A DNA stretch of 64,000 nt, from NCBI RefSeq assembly GCF_025836995.1, contig NZ_CP107546.1, positions 1,302,001 to 1,366,000 on the forward strand, read 5' to 3'. The notes beneath the pieces are model-generated. The model was not told the DNA's origin. It made no database searches and was given only the letters and a program-made list of their open reading frames with translations. Positions 7,570 to 16,410 of this stretch are shown one piece after another. The DNA is from Microbacterium sp. M28 (lineage in GTDB: Bacteria; Actinomycetota; Actinomycetes; Actinomycetales; Microbacteriaceae). A program made the translations under genes and the position numbers. Position 1 is the stretch's first letter. Each line of letters opens with the position of its first letter.

Positions 7570-8214
7570 ATGACCATGCGTCGGATCGCGGTCGTGTCGG
7601 CGGGGTTGTCGAACCCGTCCTCCACCCGCATGCTCGCCGACCGGCTGGCAGCCGAGACGACTCGGCTGCTCGCCGAGCGCGACATCGAGGTCAGCGTCGA
7701 TGTGATCGAGCTGCGCGATCTCGCGCACGACATCACGAACAACCTGCTGACCGGCTTCGCCCCGCCCGCGCTGGAGACGGCGATCAACACGGTCGTCTCC
7801 GCGGATGCCCTGATCGCCGTGACCCCGATCTTCTCGACGAGCTATTCGGGGCTGTTCAAGTCGTTCATCGACGTCCTCGATGTCGACTCGCTGACGGGCA
7901 AACCCGTCCTCCTCGGCGCCAATGCCGGTACGGCTCGGCACTCGCTTGCGATCGACTACGCGATCCGGCCGCTGTTCGCGTACCTGCACGCGGAGCCGGT
8001 CTCGACCGGCGTGTTCGCGGCATCCAGCGACTGGGGCGGCGGAGGCGATGAGGTCGCTCCGCTCGGCAAGCGCGTCGAGAAGGGCGCCAGGGAACTGGCC
8101 GACGCCATCGCACGCAAGGATGCCGCCGTCACCGGCGACCCCTTCGATCCGGCGACGTACCTGGGTGAGGGGCGATCGTTCGGACACCTGCTCGGCGGTC
8201 TCGCCGGCGAGTGA
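7570..8214 (+). CDS. FMN reductase, CE1759 family, partner of the LLM monooxygenase
   Basis: 214 aa flavodoxin-like NADPH-dependent FMN reductase. It starts MTMRRIAVVSAGLSNPSSTRMLAD, with the phosphate-binding loop AGLSNPSSTRM; later come DALIAVTPIFSTSYSGLFKSFIDVLD and PVLLGANAGTARHSL. It supplies reduced FMN to the upstream monooxygenase. The start lies 1 nt after the upstream stop, with AAGGAGG about 6 nt before it, so the two genes are translationally coupled. A strong terminator ends this two-gene operon. Confidence 0.9.
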   Translation: MTMRRIAVVSAGLSNPSSTRMLADRLAAETTRLLAERDIEVSVDVIELRDLAHDITNNLLTGFAPPALETAINTVVSADALIAVTPIFSTSYSGLFKSFIDVLDVDSLTGKPVLLGANAGTARHSLAIDYAIRPLFAYLHAEPVSTGVFAASSDWGGGGDEVAPLGKRVEKGARELADAIARKDAAVTGDPFDPATYLGEGRSFGHLLGGLAGE

Positions 8215-8242
8215 GACGGAGCGTCACCCGTCAGGACAGAAC

Positions 8243-8270
8243 GAAGGCCGCCCCGATCGGGGCGGCCTTC
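8243..8270 (+). terminator. Terminator between convergent genes after the FMN reductase
   Basis: GAAGGCCGCCCC (8243-8254), loop GATC, GGGGCGGCCTTC (8259-8270): a perfect 12-bp stem. It can serve both the plus-strand operon and the minus-strand DUF5302 gene that ends at 8280. Confidence 0.85.
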
Positions 8271-8279
8271 TCTGTGCGG

Positions 8280-8459
8280 TCAACCGCTCTTGCGTCGGAA
8301 CTCGCGGTGCGTCTGGGCCGAGTGCGTCCCGTGGATGGCGGAATCGCCGTCCAGGTGCGCCTCGCCCTGGCGATGCTGCGCGTTCTTCTTCTCGAGCGCT
8401 TCCTTGAACTTGCGCTTCATCTCGTCCGAGGAGGAGACGGCGTCGTCTGGCGTGCTCAT
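8280..8459 (-). CDS. DUF5302 family small protein
   Basis: 59 aa, highly charged: MSTPDDAVSSSDEMKRKFKE at the start, a middle LEKKNAQH stretch, and HGTHSAQTHREFRRKSG at the C-terminus. The lysine-rich helix and the closing FRRKSG are typical of the actinobacterial DUF5302 family, whose function is unknown. Codon use is like its neighbours. It converges on the LLM operon and is followed on the same strand by nothing but the terminator. Confidence 0.8.
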   Translation of the reverse strand: MSTPDDAVSSSDEMKRKFKEALEKKNAQHRQGEAHLDGDSAIHGTHSAQTHREFRRKSG

Positions 8460-8471
8460 GCCGCCAGCCTA
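8460..8471 (-). promoter_or_regulatory. Leaderless-type -10 of the DUF5302 gene
   Basis: TAGGCT (8466-8471, minus strand), spacer GGCGGC, then ATG at 8459. The hexamer overlaps the stop codon of the upstream DedA gene. Confidence 0.5.
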
Positions 8472-9089
8472 GTCGGACCGCGGCGCAGAAGGGGAGGGGC
8501 TCTTCCGACGCGTGCGGCGCCGGAGCACCAGATCGATGAGCGCCCCGATCGCGACGGCGCAGACCACGGACACGATGATCGCGACCACAGGGCCGCCGGG
8601 CAGGATCGTCGCGACGAGCGCTCCGATCGCGGCCTGGTAGGCGGCCCAGCCCGTCGCGGCGAGCGACACGAGAGCGGCGTAGCGGGGGAGCGGGATGCGC
8701 GTCGCGCCGGCGGTCACGTTGATCGCGAGCCGTGCGAACGGGATGAAGCGCGCCGTGAACAGGACGACGGCCGTGCCGGATTCGAGGCGCCCTCTGGCCC
8801 AGCGGCGCGCTGACCGGACGCGCTCGGACCGCATCCATCGCCAGCGCTCGGTCCCGGCCCAGCGGCCGATCGCATAGCAGAGCAGATCGCCCGACATCGC
8901 CGCGACGGCGGCGCAGGCGATCACGGCCCACAACGGCGGTGCGCCGGTGGAGATGGCGAGAGCACCGAGAGCCGTCACCGCGATCTCGCCTGGCACGACG
9001 ACGAAGAACGCGTCGCCGAGGACCAGCAGGGACATCACCGCGAGGGCCCAGGGACCTGTGACGAGTTCGGTGACGCCATCCGTGATCAC
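8469..9089 (-). CDS. DedA family (VTT domain) membrane protein
   Basis: 206 aa from a GTG start. Several membrane helices with the DedA/VTT core: LVLGDAFFVVVPGEIAVTALG, GDLLCYAIGRWAG, the loop GTAVVLFTARFIPFARLAINVTAG (family FxxRFxPxxR/G motif) and GWAAYQAAIGALVA. DedA proteins are reentrant-loop membrane proteins linked to undecaprenyl-phosphate or phospholipid flipping and membrane homeostasis. The C-terminus RRRTRRKS is basic. The in-frame stretch above residue 1 (back to 9293) is not VTT-like, and GGCGGA precedes the GTG, so the shorter form is preferred. Confidence 0.82.
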   Translation of the reverse strand: MITDGVTELVTGPWALAVMSLLVLGDAFFVVVPGEIAVTALGALAISTGAPPLWAVIACAAVAAMSGDLLCYAIGRWAGTERWRWMRSERVRSARRWARGRLESGTAVVLFTARFIPFARLAINVTAGATRIPLPRYAALVSLAATGWAAYQAAIGALVATILPGGPVVAIIVSVVCAVAIGALIDLVLRRRTRRKSPSPSAPRSD

Positions 9090-9228
9090 TCCGCCACTCT
9101 GGCGCGGCGAGGTGAACGGGAACCGAATCGGGGATAGCGGGTGACGGGCAGTCGTGCAACGGGTGAACTCTGCGCGACAACGGGTGCTGCGGTCGGGTCG
9201 GGCCGCAGCGGCGCGGGATCCTGGCACG

Positions 9229-11169
9229 GTGAGAGTCGCGATCGTGACCGAATCCTTCCTTCCGCACATGAACGGCGTGACGGGATCCGTCATGCAGATC
9301 CTGCGTCATCTCGAGCGCGAGGGGCACGCAGCCCACATCCTCGCACCGGATGCCGTCGGCATTCCGCAGTCGCTGCACGGCGCGAGGGTGGAGCCGGTGC
9401 CGAGCCTCGCGCTGCCCGGGTACCGCAACGTGCGCGTCGGCGCGGCCACCGCGCACCGCGTGGCGGCGTCCCTGCAGCGCTTCCGCCCCGACGTCGTCCA
9501 TCTCGCGTCGCCGTTCGCGCTCGGCTGGCGGGGCGTGCTCGCGGCCGGCCGGCTCGGCGTTCCGGCGGTCGCGGCGTACCAGACCGATGTCGCCGCGTAC
9601 ACCGAGCGCTACGGCCTTGCGGCGACGACGACCTTCGCGCAGAACCACATCGTGCGCCTGCACCGTCGGGCGACCCTCACGCTCGCACCGTCGTCGGAGT
9701 CCGAGCAGCAGCTCGCGGGTCTCGGCGTCGATCGGATCAGGCGATGGGGCAGAGGCGTCGATGCCGAACGCTTCCAGCCGAGTCGGCGCGACGCGGGCTG
9801 GCGGCGGACGTCGGCCGAAGAGGTGCTGGTCGGCTACGTCGGACGGCTGGCTGCGGAGAAGCAGGTCGAGGATCTGCGCGCGCTGCGAGGGATTCCCGGA
9901 GTGCGCCTGGTCATCATCGGAGAGGGGCCGGCCAGGGCGCGCCTGGAGGCGATGATGCCGGAGGCGCTGTTCCTCGGGCACCTCGAAGGCGACGAGCTCG
10001 CGACCGCGATGGCGTCGCTCGACGTGTTCGTGCACCCGGGCGAGAGCGAGACGTTCGGGCAGACGCTGCAGGAGGCGCACGCCAGCGGCGTGCCGATCGT
10101 GGCGACGGGAAGCGGAGGTCCACTGGATCTCGTGCGGATGGGCATCGACGGCTGGTTGTACCGCCCCGGTGACCTGGACGACCTGCGCATGCGCGTCGCA
10201 GACCTGGCCGGCGACGCGCGCAAGCGACGCGCGTTCGGCGAAGCAGGCCGCATCGCCGTGTCCGGTCGCAGCTGGTCGACGGTGTGCACTCAGCTTCTCG
10301 ATCATTTCGGCGAGGCCGCGACGCTCCACGCCGTCGACCGGTCGCTGCGCTCGCCGCGCACGCGTAGGCCGGAGCCCGCGGTGTCCTACCCGGGGCGCCG
10401 CTGGAACCGTTTCGTGGCGCTCGGCGACTCGCTCACCGAAGGGCTCTGCGACCCGGCGCCGGACGGTGCGCTGCGCGGCTGGGCCGATCGGCTGGCGCTG
10501 TTGCTCGCGGCGCGAGGCGGGCTGCACTACGCCAACCTCGCCGTGCGCTCGCGGCGCGTCGACGACGTGTGCGGTGAGCAGCTGCGGCGGGCGCGCGAGC
10601 TCCGCCCCGACCTCGTGTCGATCCTGGTGGGGGCGAACGATCTGGTGCGATCGGACGCCGACGTCGCCGCACTGGCGGACAAGCTGGAGGGTGCGGTGCG
10701 CACGCTCCGAGCCGACGGCGCCGATGTGCTGCTCGTGACGCCGTTCCTTCCCGATCGCCGAGCCGCCGGGCTGTTCGCGCGGAGGTTCGGCGCGTTCGCG
10801 GGTGCGCTCGCGGAGATCGCGGAGCGCACCGGAGCCATGCTGCTGGACACCGATCTGCATCCGTCCCTCGCGGATCGCTCCAACTGGGGCGAAGACCTCG
10901 TCCATCTCGGCAGTCGGGGCCACCGGTTCCTCGCGTATCGCGCCGGAGAGGTGCTGGACGTGCCGCACGCGGAGGCGCTCGGCGCCCTGGATGCCGTGCT
11001 CCACGAATCCGAGTCGAGCACGCGGGCGGCCTGGTGGCGCGACCATGCGCTGCCGTGGGCGTGGCGGAGGATGCGCGGACGCGTCGCCGGTGACGGGCGC
11101 GTGGCCAAGCACGACGACTACGTGTACATCGGCCGGTCGACCAGCCTGCGCCAGGCGCGGGTGAGCTGA
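9229..11169 (+). CDS. Fusion protein: GT4 glycosyltransferase plus SGNH/GDSL hydrolase
   Basis: 646 aa if read from the GTG at VRVAIVTES; a GTG at 9154 would add 25 residues. Residues 1-365 are a family-4 glycosyltransferase (MNGVTGSVMQILRHLE; GYVGRLAAEKQVEDL; FVHPGESETFGQTLQEAHASG), close to mannosyltransferases of the MgtA/PimB type. Residues 390-600 are an SGNH hydrolase: ALGDSLTEG with nucleophile S401, GAND at 468-471, and D556-LV-H559. One frame runs through with no stop or shift. A GDP-mannose-type transferase joined to an esterase suggests assembly and trimming or deacylation of a glycoconjugate; this is inference. The catalytic residues of both halves are intact. Confidence 0.85.
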   Translation: MRVAIVTESFLPHMNGVTGSVMQILRHLEREGHAAHILAPDAVGIPQSLHGARVEPVPSLALPGYRNVRVGAATAHRVAASLQRFRPDVVHLASPFALGWRGVLAAGRLGVPAVAAYQTDVAAYTERYGLAATTTFAQNHIVRLHRRATLTLAPSSESEQQLAGLGVDRIRRWGRGVDAERFQPSRRDAGWRRTSAEEVLVGYVGRLAAEKQVEDLRALRGIPGVRLVIIGEGPARARLEAMMPEALFLGHLEGDELATAMASLDVFVHPGESETFGQTLQEAHASGVPIVATGSGGPLDLVRMGIDGWLYRPGDLDDLRMRVADLAGDARKRRAFGEAGRIAVSGRSWSTVCTQLLDHFGEAATLHAVDRSLRSPRTRRPEPAVSYPGRRWNRFVALGDSLTEGLCDPAPDGALRGWADRLALLLAARGGLHYANLAVRSRRVDDVCGEQLRRARELRPDLVSILVGANDLVRSDADVAALADKLEGAVRTLRADGADVLLVTPFLPDRRAAGLFARRFGAFAGALAEIAERTGAMLLDTDLHPSLADRSNWGEDLVHLGSRGHRFLAYRAGEVLDVPHAEALGALDAVLHESESSTRAAWWRDHALPWAWRRMRGRVAGDGRVAKHDDYVYIGRSTSLRQARVS

Positions 11170-11195
11170 GTCGCTGTCGGTCGGCGGGCGTGCGT

Positions 11196-12506
11196 TCAGC
11201 GGCGTCCCATGCCGTGATACCGCCAGTCGGCTGCGCGCCAGCTGCTCGGATCCAGGCAGTTGCGGCCGTCGACGATGATCCGCCGGGCCACCAGGGCACC
11301 GGCGCGGTCCGGGTCCATCTCCCGGCGGTACAGGTCCCACTCGGTCACGAGGACCACGGCATCCGCACCCCGCAGGGCCTCATCGCGGTCGTCGGCGTAG
11401 GCGAGCTGAGGATGCAGCGCACGCGCGTTCTCGAGCGCGGCCGGATCCGTCACGACGACATCGGCGCCCAGACCGCGCAGCCGGACGGCGACCTCGAGCG
11501 CCGGCGAATCCCGGATGTCGTCGCTGAACGGTTTGAAGGCGGCCCCGAGGACGGCGACGCGCGTGCCGTGCACGCGGCCGTCGAGAGCGTCGACGACCAT
11601 CTGCACCGCTCGGTCCCTGCGGCGCAGGTTGATCGCGTCGACCTCCCGCAGGAACCCGACGGCGTCCCCGTGACCGAGCTCCTCCGCCCGTGCGGCGAAG
11701 GCACGGATGTCCTTGGGCAGGCATCCGCCGCCGAAGCCGATGCCGCTGCCCAGATAGCGGCGCCCGATTCGGGTGTCATGGCCGAGCGCGTCCGCGAGCA
11801 GGGTCACATCGGCGCCGACGGCCTCGGCGATCTCCGCCATCGCGTTGATGAACGAGACCTTCGTCGCGAGGAAGGCGTTGGCCGCCCCCTTCACCAGCTC
11901 GGCGGTCGCGAGGTCGGTGACCAGGAAAGGCGCGCCCGATTCGAGTGCCGTACCGTATGCCTCGCGCAGCCGCGTCGCGGCGCGCTCGCCGTCGGCGCCG
12001 TCCGGCACGCCGACGACGATGCGATCGGGGGTGATCGTGTCGTGCACGGCCCAGCCCTCGCGCAGGAACTCCGGGTTCCACACCAGGACGGCCCCGGACG
12101 GTGAGATGCGTTCGGCGATGCCCGCCGCCGTGCCCACCGGAACGGTCGACTTGCCGGCGAGCAGGTCGCCGGGGCGCAGATACGGCACGAGCGCGTCGAC
12201 CGCGGCATCCACGTACCGCAGATCGGCGGCATGGGCGCCGGGGCGCTGCGGGGTGCCGACCGCGAGGAAGTGGATGTCGGCGCCACTCGCGGCCGACATC
12301 TCATCGGTGAATCGCAGACGCCCTGAGGCGAGCCCCGCCGCGAGCAGATCGTCCAGGTCCGGTTCGAAGAACGGCGCTCGACCGGAGCGCAGAGCCGCGA
12401 TCCTCGCCGCATCCACGTCGACGCCGACGACGTCGTGCCCGATCGACGCCATCGCGGCCGCATGGACCGCACCGAGATAACCGCATCCGATCACTGACAT
12501 GCGCAT
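11196..12506 (-). CDS. ugd: UDP-glucose 6-dehydrogenase
   Basis: 436 aa, the standard length. N-terminal NAD-binding motif VIGCGYLGAVHAAAMASIG, then GTPQ at 84-88 and STVPVGT, and the catalytic C262 in GFGGGCLPKD. The C-terminal UDP-binding domain holds the GAAFKPFSDDIRDSPAL segment. It oxidises UDP-glucose to UDP-glucuronate with two NAD+ for cell-wall or capsule polymers. It converges on the glycosyltransferase fusion gene. Two ATGs (12506, 12500) are possible and no clear ribosome-binding site separates them. GDP-mannose dehydrogenase is the main alternative in this superfamily. Confidence 0.9.
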   Translation of the reverse strand: MRMSVIGCGYLGAVHAAAMASIGHDVVGVDVDAARIAALRSGRAPFFEPDLDDLLAAGLASGRLRFTDEMSAASGADIHFLAVGTPQRPGAHAADLRYVDAAVDALVPYLRPGDLLAGKSTVPVGTAAGIAERISPSGAVLVWNPEFLREGWAVHDTITPDRIVVGVPDGADGERAATRLREAYGTALESGAPFLVTDLATAELVKGAANAFLATKVSFINAMAEIAEAVGADVTLLADALGHDTRIGRRYLGSGIGFGGGCLPKDIRAFAARAEELGHGDAVGFLREVDAINLRRRDRAVQMVVDALDGRVHGTRVAVLGAAFKPFSDDIRDSPALEVAVRLRGLGADVVVTDPAALENARALHPQLAYADDRDEALRGADAVVLVTEWDLYRREMDPDRAGALVARRIIVDGRNCLDPSSWRAADWRYHGMGRR

Positions 12507-12623
12507 GAACCCATGTCATCGATGCGCCCGCACCGGTGTACGACCGAGGAGTGAACGCGGCATGACCGGGCGGTGACGGGTTCGGATTTCCGCTGTGATC
12601 GCGGATTCGCGAGTTCTCGCTGG

Positions 12624-12826
12624 TACGCTGACAGGGAGTGGAACCGGCGAGAAGCTGGTCCCCTGTGGTGGGTTCCTCGGCACGAACGGTCGGGTGGTCT
12701 TCTACTGGTGGCCAGCGCAGGTGAGATTCGCGGGAATGCCCGCGCGCCCGGACTCTCCGTCTCCGCTCCGATGCACGCTCGCGGATCACACGGACCCGCG
12801 AGAGGAAACAAAGAAGGAGAGACCTC
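12624..12826 (+). promoter_or_regulatory. pnp promoter and long structured leader
   Basis: The 320-bp gap before pnp holds no gene. TACGCT (12624-12629) is a likely -10, giving a leader of ~190 nt. Hairpins: CGCGGG-AATG-CCCGCG (12729-12744) and CTCGCGG (12778-12784) with CCGCGAG (12796-12802), the latter ending 11 nt before the Shine-Dalgarno AAGGAGA (12814-12820). A leader stem is the target of RNase III/PNPase autoregulation in E. coli; the same role here is inferred. Confidence 0.45.
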
Positions 12827-15103
12827 TTGGAAGGTCCTGAAATCACCGCCACCGAGGCCGTTCTCGACAACGGCCGCTTCGGCACCCGCACCATCCGCTT
12901 CGAGACCGGACGCCTCGCTCAGCAGGCCCAGGGCTCTGTCGCGGCCTACCTCGACGGCGAGACCATGCTGCTGTCGGCCACCTCCGCAGGCAAGCACCCG
13001 CGCGAAGGCTTCGACTTCTTCCCGCTGACGGTCGACGTCGAAGAGCGCTCCTACGCAGCAGGCAAGATCCCCGGTTCGTTCTTCCGTCGCGAGGGCCGTC
13101 CCTCCACAGAGGCGATCCTCGTCTGCCGTCTGATCGACCGTCCGCTGCGTCCGTCGTTCGTCGACGGCCTGCGCAACGAGGTCCAGATCGTCATCACGGT
13201 CCTCTCGATCGCACCCGGCGAGTTCTACGACGCGCTCGCGATCAACGCGGCATCCGCCTCGACCCAGATCTCGGGTCTGCCGTTCTCCGGCCCGATCGCC
13301 GGCGTCCGCCTGGCGTTCATCCCCGGTAACGGACAGCACGAGGACCAGTGGGTCGCCTTCCCGACCGCCGAGCAGGTGTCGGAGGCCGTGTTCGACCTCA
13401 TCGTCGCCGGTCGTGTGGTCACCAAGGCCGACGGCACCGAAGACGTCGCGATCATGATGGTCGAGGCCGAGGCCACCGAGAACAGCTGGAACCTGATCAA
13501 GGGCGGCGCCACCAAGCCCAACGAAGAGGTCGTCGCACAGGGCCTCGAGGCGTCCAAGCCGTTCATCGCGCAGCTGGTGAAGGCGCAGGCCGAGCTGGCC
13601 GCCACGGCATCCAAGGAGCCCGGCGTCTACCCGGTCTTCCTGCCGTACAGCCAGGAGACCTACGACTTCGTCGCGCAGCGCGCATACGACGACCTCGTCG
13701 GCGTCTACCAGATCGCCGACAAGAAGGAGCGTCAGAGCGCTGACGACGCCATCAAGGAGCGCGTCCACGCGGAGCTGCTCGCGGCCGTCGAGGCCGGCGA
13801 GCTGCAGGCTGTTGCGACCCTCGAGTTCTCGGCGGCGTACAAGTCGGTCACCAAGAAGATCGTCCGCGGACGCATCCTCAAGGACAGCGTCCGCATCGAC
13901 GGTCGCGGTCTTGCGGACATCCGTCCGCTGGATGCCGAGGTGCAGGTCATCCCGCGCGTTCACGGTTCGGCGATCTTCCAGCGCGGCGAGACCCAGATCA
14001 TGGGTGTCACCACGCTGAACATGCTCAAGATGGAGCAGCAGATCGACTCGCTGTCCCCGGTGACGAGCAAGCGCTACATGCACCACTACAACTTCCCGCC
14101 CTACTCCACCGGTGAGACCGGTCGTGTCGGGTCGCCGAAGCGTCGCGAGATCGGGCACGGCTTCCTCGCCGAGCGCGCCCTCGTGCCGGTGCTGCCCAGC
14201 CGCGAGGAGTTCCCCTACGCGATCCGTCAGGTCTCCGAGGCGCTGAGCTCCAACGGCTCGACGTCGATGGGTTCCGTCTGCGCCTCGACCCTGTCGCTGC
14301 TGAACGCGGGTGTGCCACTGCGCGCTCCCGTCGCCGGTATCGCCATGGGCCTGGTCTCCGACGAGGTCGACGGTCAGACCCGCTACGCGGCGCTGACCGA
14401 CATCCTCGGTGCGGAGGACGCCCTCGGCGACATGGACTTCAAGGTCGCCGGCACGAGCGAGTTCGTCACGGCCATCCAGCTGGACACGAAGCTCGACGGC
14501 ATCCCGTCCGAGGTCCTCGCCGGCGCCCTGACGCAGGCCAAGGACGCGCGTCTGACGATCCTGAACGTCCTCAACGCGGCGATCGACACGCCGGACGAGA
14601 TGGCACCGACCGCGCCGCGCGTGATCAGTGTCCAGATCCCCGTCGACAAGATCGGCGAGCTGATCGGCCCGAAGGGCAAGACGATCAACGCGATCCAGGA
14701 CGAGACCGGCGCGCAGATCTCCATCGAGGAGGACGGCACCGTCTACATCGGCGCGACCGACGGCCCTTCGGCCGAGGCCGCTCGTGCGCAGGTGAACGCG
14801 ATCGCCAACCCCACCAACCCGGAGGTCGGCGAGCAGTTCCTCGGCACCGTCGTGAAGATCGCCACGTTCGGCGCCTTCATCTCGCTGCTGCCCGGCAAGG
14901 ACGGCCTGCTGCACGTCACCGAGGTGCGCAAGCTCGCCGGTGGCAAGCGCGTCGAGAACGTCGATGACGTCCTCTCGGTCGGCCAGAAGATCCTCGTGAA
15001 GATCACGAAGATCGACGACCGCGGCAAGCTGTCGCTCGAGCCCGTCCTGGACGACGCTCCGGCAGCCGACGCGGCGCCCGAGGCCGAGGCCACCGAGGCC
15101 TGA
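12827..15103 (+). CDS. pnp: Polynucleotide phosphorylase / guanosine pentaphosphate synthetase
   Basis: 758 aa. Two RNase PH-like domains (residues ~20-330 and ~350-590; [48 protein letters not shown]), then KH ([16 protein letters not shown]) and S1 ([19 protein letters not shown]). It degrades RNA 3'-5' by phosphorolysis; actinobacterial homologues were first described as guanosine pentaphosphate synthetases. The start is TTG, set by AAGGAGA 6 nt upstream; no ATG or GTG fits. Acts with RNase J (rnj, 9 kb downstream) in RNA decay. A hairpin follows the gene. Confidence 0.97.
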   Translation: MEGPEITATEAVLDNGRFGTRTIRFETGRLAQQAQGSVAAYLDGETMLLSATSAGKHPREGFDFFPLTVDVEERSYAAGKIPGSFFRREGRPSTEAILVCRLIDRPLRPSFVDGLRNEVQIVITVLSIAPGEFYDALAINAASASTQISGLPFSGPIAGVRLAFIPGNGQHEDQWVAFPTAEQVSEAVFDLIVAGRVVTKADGTEDVAIMMVEAEATENSWNLIKGGATKPNEEVVAQGLEASKPFIAQLVKAQAELAATASKEPGVYPVFLPYSQETYDFVAQRAYDDLVGVYQIADKKERQSADDAIKERVHAELLAAVEAGELQAVATLEFSAAYKSVTKKIVRGRILKDSVRIDGRGLADIRPLDAEVQVIPRVHGSAIFQRGETQIMGVTTLNMLKMEQQIDSLSPVTSKRYMHHYNFPPYSTGETGRVGSPKRREIGHGFLAERALVPVLPSREEFPYAIRQVSEALSSNGSTSMGSVCASTLSLLNAGVPLRAPVAGIAMGLVSDEVDGQTRYAALTDILGAEDALGDMDFKVAGTSEFVTAIQLDTKLDGIPSEVLAGALTQAKDARLTILNVLNAAIDTPDEMAPTAPRVISVQIPVDKIGELIGPKGKTINAIQDETGAQISIEEDGTVYIGATDGPSAEAARAQVNAIANPTNPEVGEQFLGTVVKIATFGAFISLLPGKDGLLHVTEVRKLAGGKRVENVDDVLSVGQKILVKITKIDDRGKLSLEPVLDDAPAADAAPEAEATEA

Positions 15104-15117
15104 TCCTCTGATCGGTC

Positions 15118-15160
15118 GAAGACCCGGGTCTGCTCCGCACAGGAGAGGATCCGGGTCTTC
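15118..15160 (+). terminator. Terminator after pnp
   Basis: GAAGACCCGG (15118-15127) pairs with CCGGGTCTTC (15151-15160); the 23-nt interval contains a further partial TC/GA-rich pairing. It starts 14 nt after the stop codon. Confidence 0.7.
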
Positions 15161-15241
15161 GTCGTGTCCGGCGTGATGAAAACGTTATGGCGAATTCCCC
15201 CGCCGTTCGCCGGAACGGCGGGGGAGTCGACGAACGTCCTC

Positions 15242-15247
15242 TACTCT
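15242..15247 (+). promoter_or_regulatory. Likely -10 of the aldo/keto-reductase-like gene
   Basis: TACTCT lies 66 nt before the ATG at 15314, giving a leader of about 60 nt that includes GGGGGTGA near the start codon. The -35 is not clear. Confidence 0.35.
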
Positions 15248-15313
15248 CGAAGAAAAGCACCGGGGGGTGCATACAGCGCATGGCAATGCAGGTCGACTCG
15301 CGGGGGTGAGAGC

Positions 15314-16342
15314 ATGCGGATATTCGGCGTCGGTACCGCCGGGACACCCGAGGCGGCGCAGAGCGCGCTCGCGCAGCATCCGTCCGCTCCGATCCCGGTC
15401 GTCGGCCCAGGCGTGGGGGAGTCGCTGCGCGTTCCGCTCGGCGAGACCGGATTCGAGACGTTCCCGCTCATGCTGGGGGCCGCCGAGTTCGGCTGGAACG
15501 TCGATCTGGAGACCAGCCACGAGATCCTCGACCGCTACGTGGAGTTCGGCGGCAACGCCATCCACACCGCCGACGGCTTCTCGGGTGGACGCAGCGAGCA
15601 CATCATCGGTCAGTGGCTGCGCTCCCGCGGGCGCAGGGACGGGATGCTGCTCAGCGCGCGCATCGGTTCGCACGCCGACAATCCGGGTCTCGGATCGGTC
15701 AACCTCGTCAGGGCGGTCGAAGGGTCCCTGACCCGACTGGGCGTCGAACGGGTCGACGTGCTGTACCTGGACGCGACCTTCGACGCGACGACGAACATCG
15801 AGGACACGCTGGCGACGGTCGAATGGCTGCGCGAAGCGGGCAAGATCGGTGCCGTCGGCGCGTTCGGATTCAGTCCGGAACGCCTCGTCGAAGCGCGCAT
15901 CCTCGCCTCAGCGGGCTACCCGCGCATCGAGGTGCTCGATGCGCCGTACAACCTCGTGCGCCGGCAGCCCTTCGAGGGCGACATGCGCCTGGTCGCCGGC
16001 GCGCAGACGCTCGCCGTGACGCCGTCGCACGCGCTCGAGCACGGCTTTCTGTCCGGTCGCCATCGCAGCAAGGCGCTCGCCTCGCAGGGCGTGCGCGGAG
16101 TGCAGCTGCGCGAGCATCTGAACCGCCGCGGCAACCGCATCCTCAAAGCTCTCGATCAGGTGGCGGACGATCTGCAGGTGCCGGTCGCGGCGATCTCCGT
16201 GGCCTGGCTGCTGGCGCAGCGGACCGTGGTCGCGCCGATCGTGAACACCTTCGCGACCCAGCACGTCGATGAGCTCATGCAGGGCGCTGGTGTCGCGCTG
16301 TCGCGCACTCAGATCGCCGATCTCACCCGCGCGGGCGACTGA
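15314..16342 (+). CDS. Aldo/keto-reductase-fold protein lacking the catalytic tetrad
   Basis: 342 aa with a clear AKR TIM-barrel pattern: YVEFGGNAIHTADGFSGG, RSEHIIGQWLRSRGR, SLTRLGVERVDVLYLD, EWLREAGKIGAVGAFGFS and VAAISVAWLLAQRTVVAPI. In canonical AKRs the tetrad is Asp (IDTA), Tyr (VYG), Lys (TK) and His (LH). Here the aligned residues are H84, F89, R116 and D153, so all four are replaced. Redox catalysis by the normal mechanism is therefore unlikely; a ligand-binding or regulatory role is possible. The N-terminal ~40 residues are extra. Codon use is normal and the frame is intact, so it is not a decayed gene. Confidence 0.82.
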   Translation: MRIFGVGTAGTPEAAQSALAQHPSAPIPVVGPGVGESLRVPLGETGFETFPLMLGAAEFGWNVDLETSHEILDRYVEFGGNAIHTADGFSGGRSEHIIGQWLRSRGRRDGMLLSARIGSHADNPGLGSVNLVRAVEGSLTRLGVERVDVLYLDATFDATTNIEDTLATVEWLREAGKIGAVGAFGFSPERLVEARILASAGYPRIEVLDAPYNLVRRQPFEGDMRLVAGAQTLAVTPSHALEHGFLSGRHRSKALASQGVRGVQLREHLNRRGNRILKALDQVADDLQVPVAAISVAWLLAQRTVVAPIVNTFATQHVDELMQGAGVALSRTQIADLTRAGD

Positions 16343-16361
16343 GCATCCGCAACCGCTCGGC

Positions 16362-16367
16362 TAGGCT
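16362..16367 (+). promoter_or_regulatory. Likely -10 of the histidine phosphatase gene
   Basis: TAGGCT about 44 nt before the GTG start at 16411. It would give a leader of ~37 nt. The -35 is poor. Confidence 0.35.
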
Positions 16368-16410
16368 GGACAGGCCTGCCGAAGGGGGCGGGCGACGAAG
16401 CGAGTGGGTT

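Noticed and set aside
8224..11340. Very long minus-strand open frame (over 1000 codons) opposite the DedA and glycosyltransferase genes
   Set aside because: It is rich in Arg/Pro/Ala with no domain, overlaps well-supported genes, and arises because G/C-ending codons suppress stops on the opposite strand. The same holds for the long frames opposite pnp, rnj, ftsK, miaB, otsA and ilvD and the 1017-codon frame at 44913-47966.
15314..16342. Aldo/keto-reductase-like gene as a decaying pseudogene
   Set aside because: The frame is intact over 342 codons, codon use is normal, and the fold-defining segments are kept; only the catalytic positions differ.
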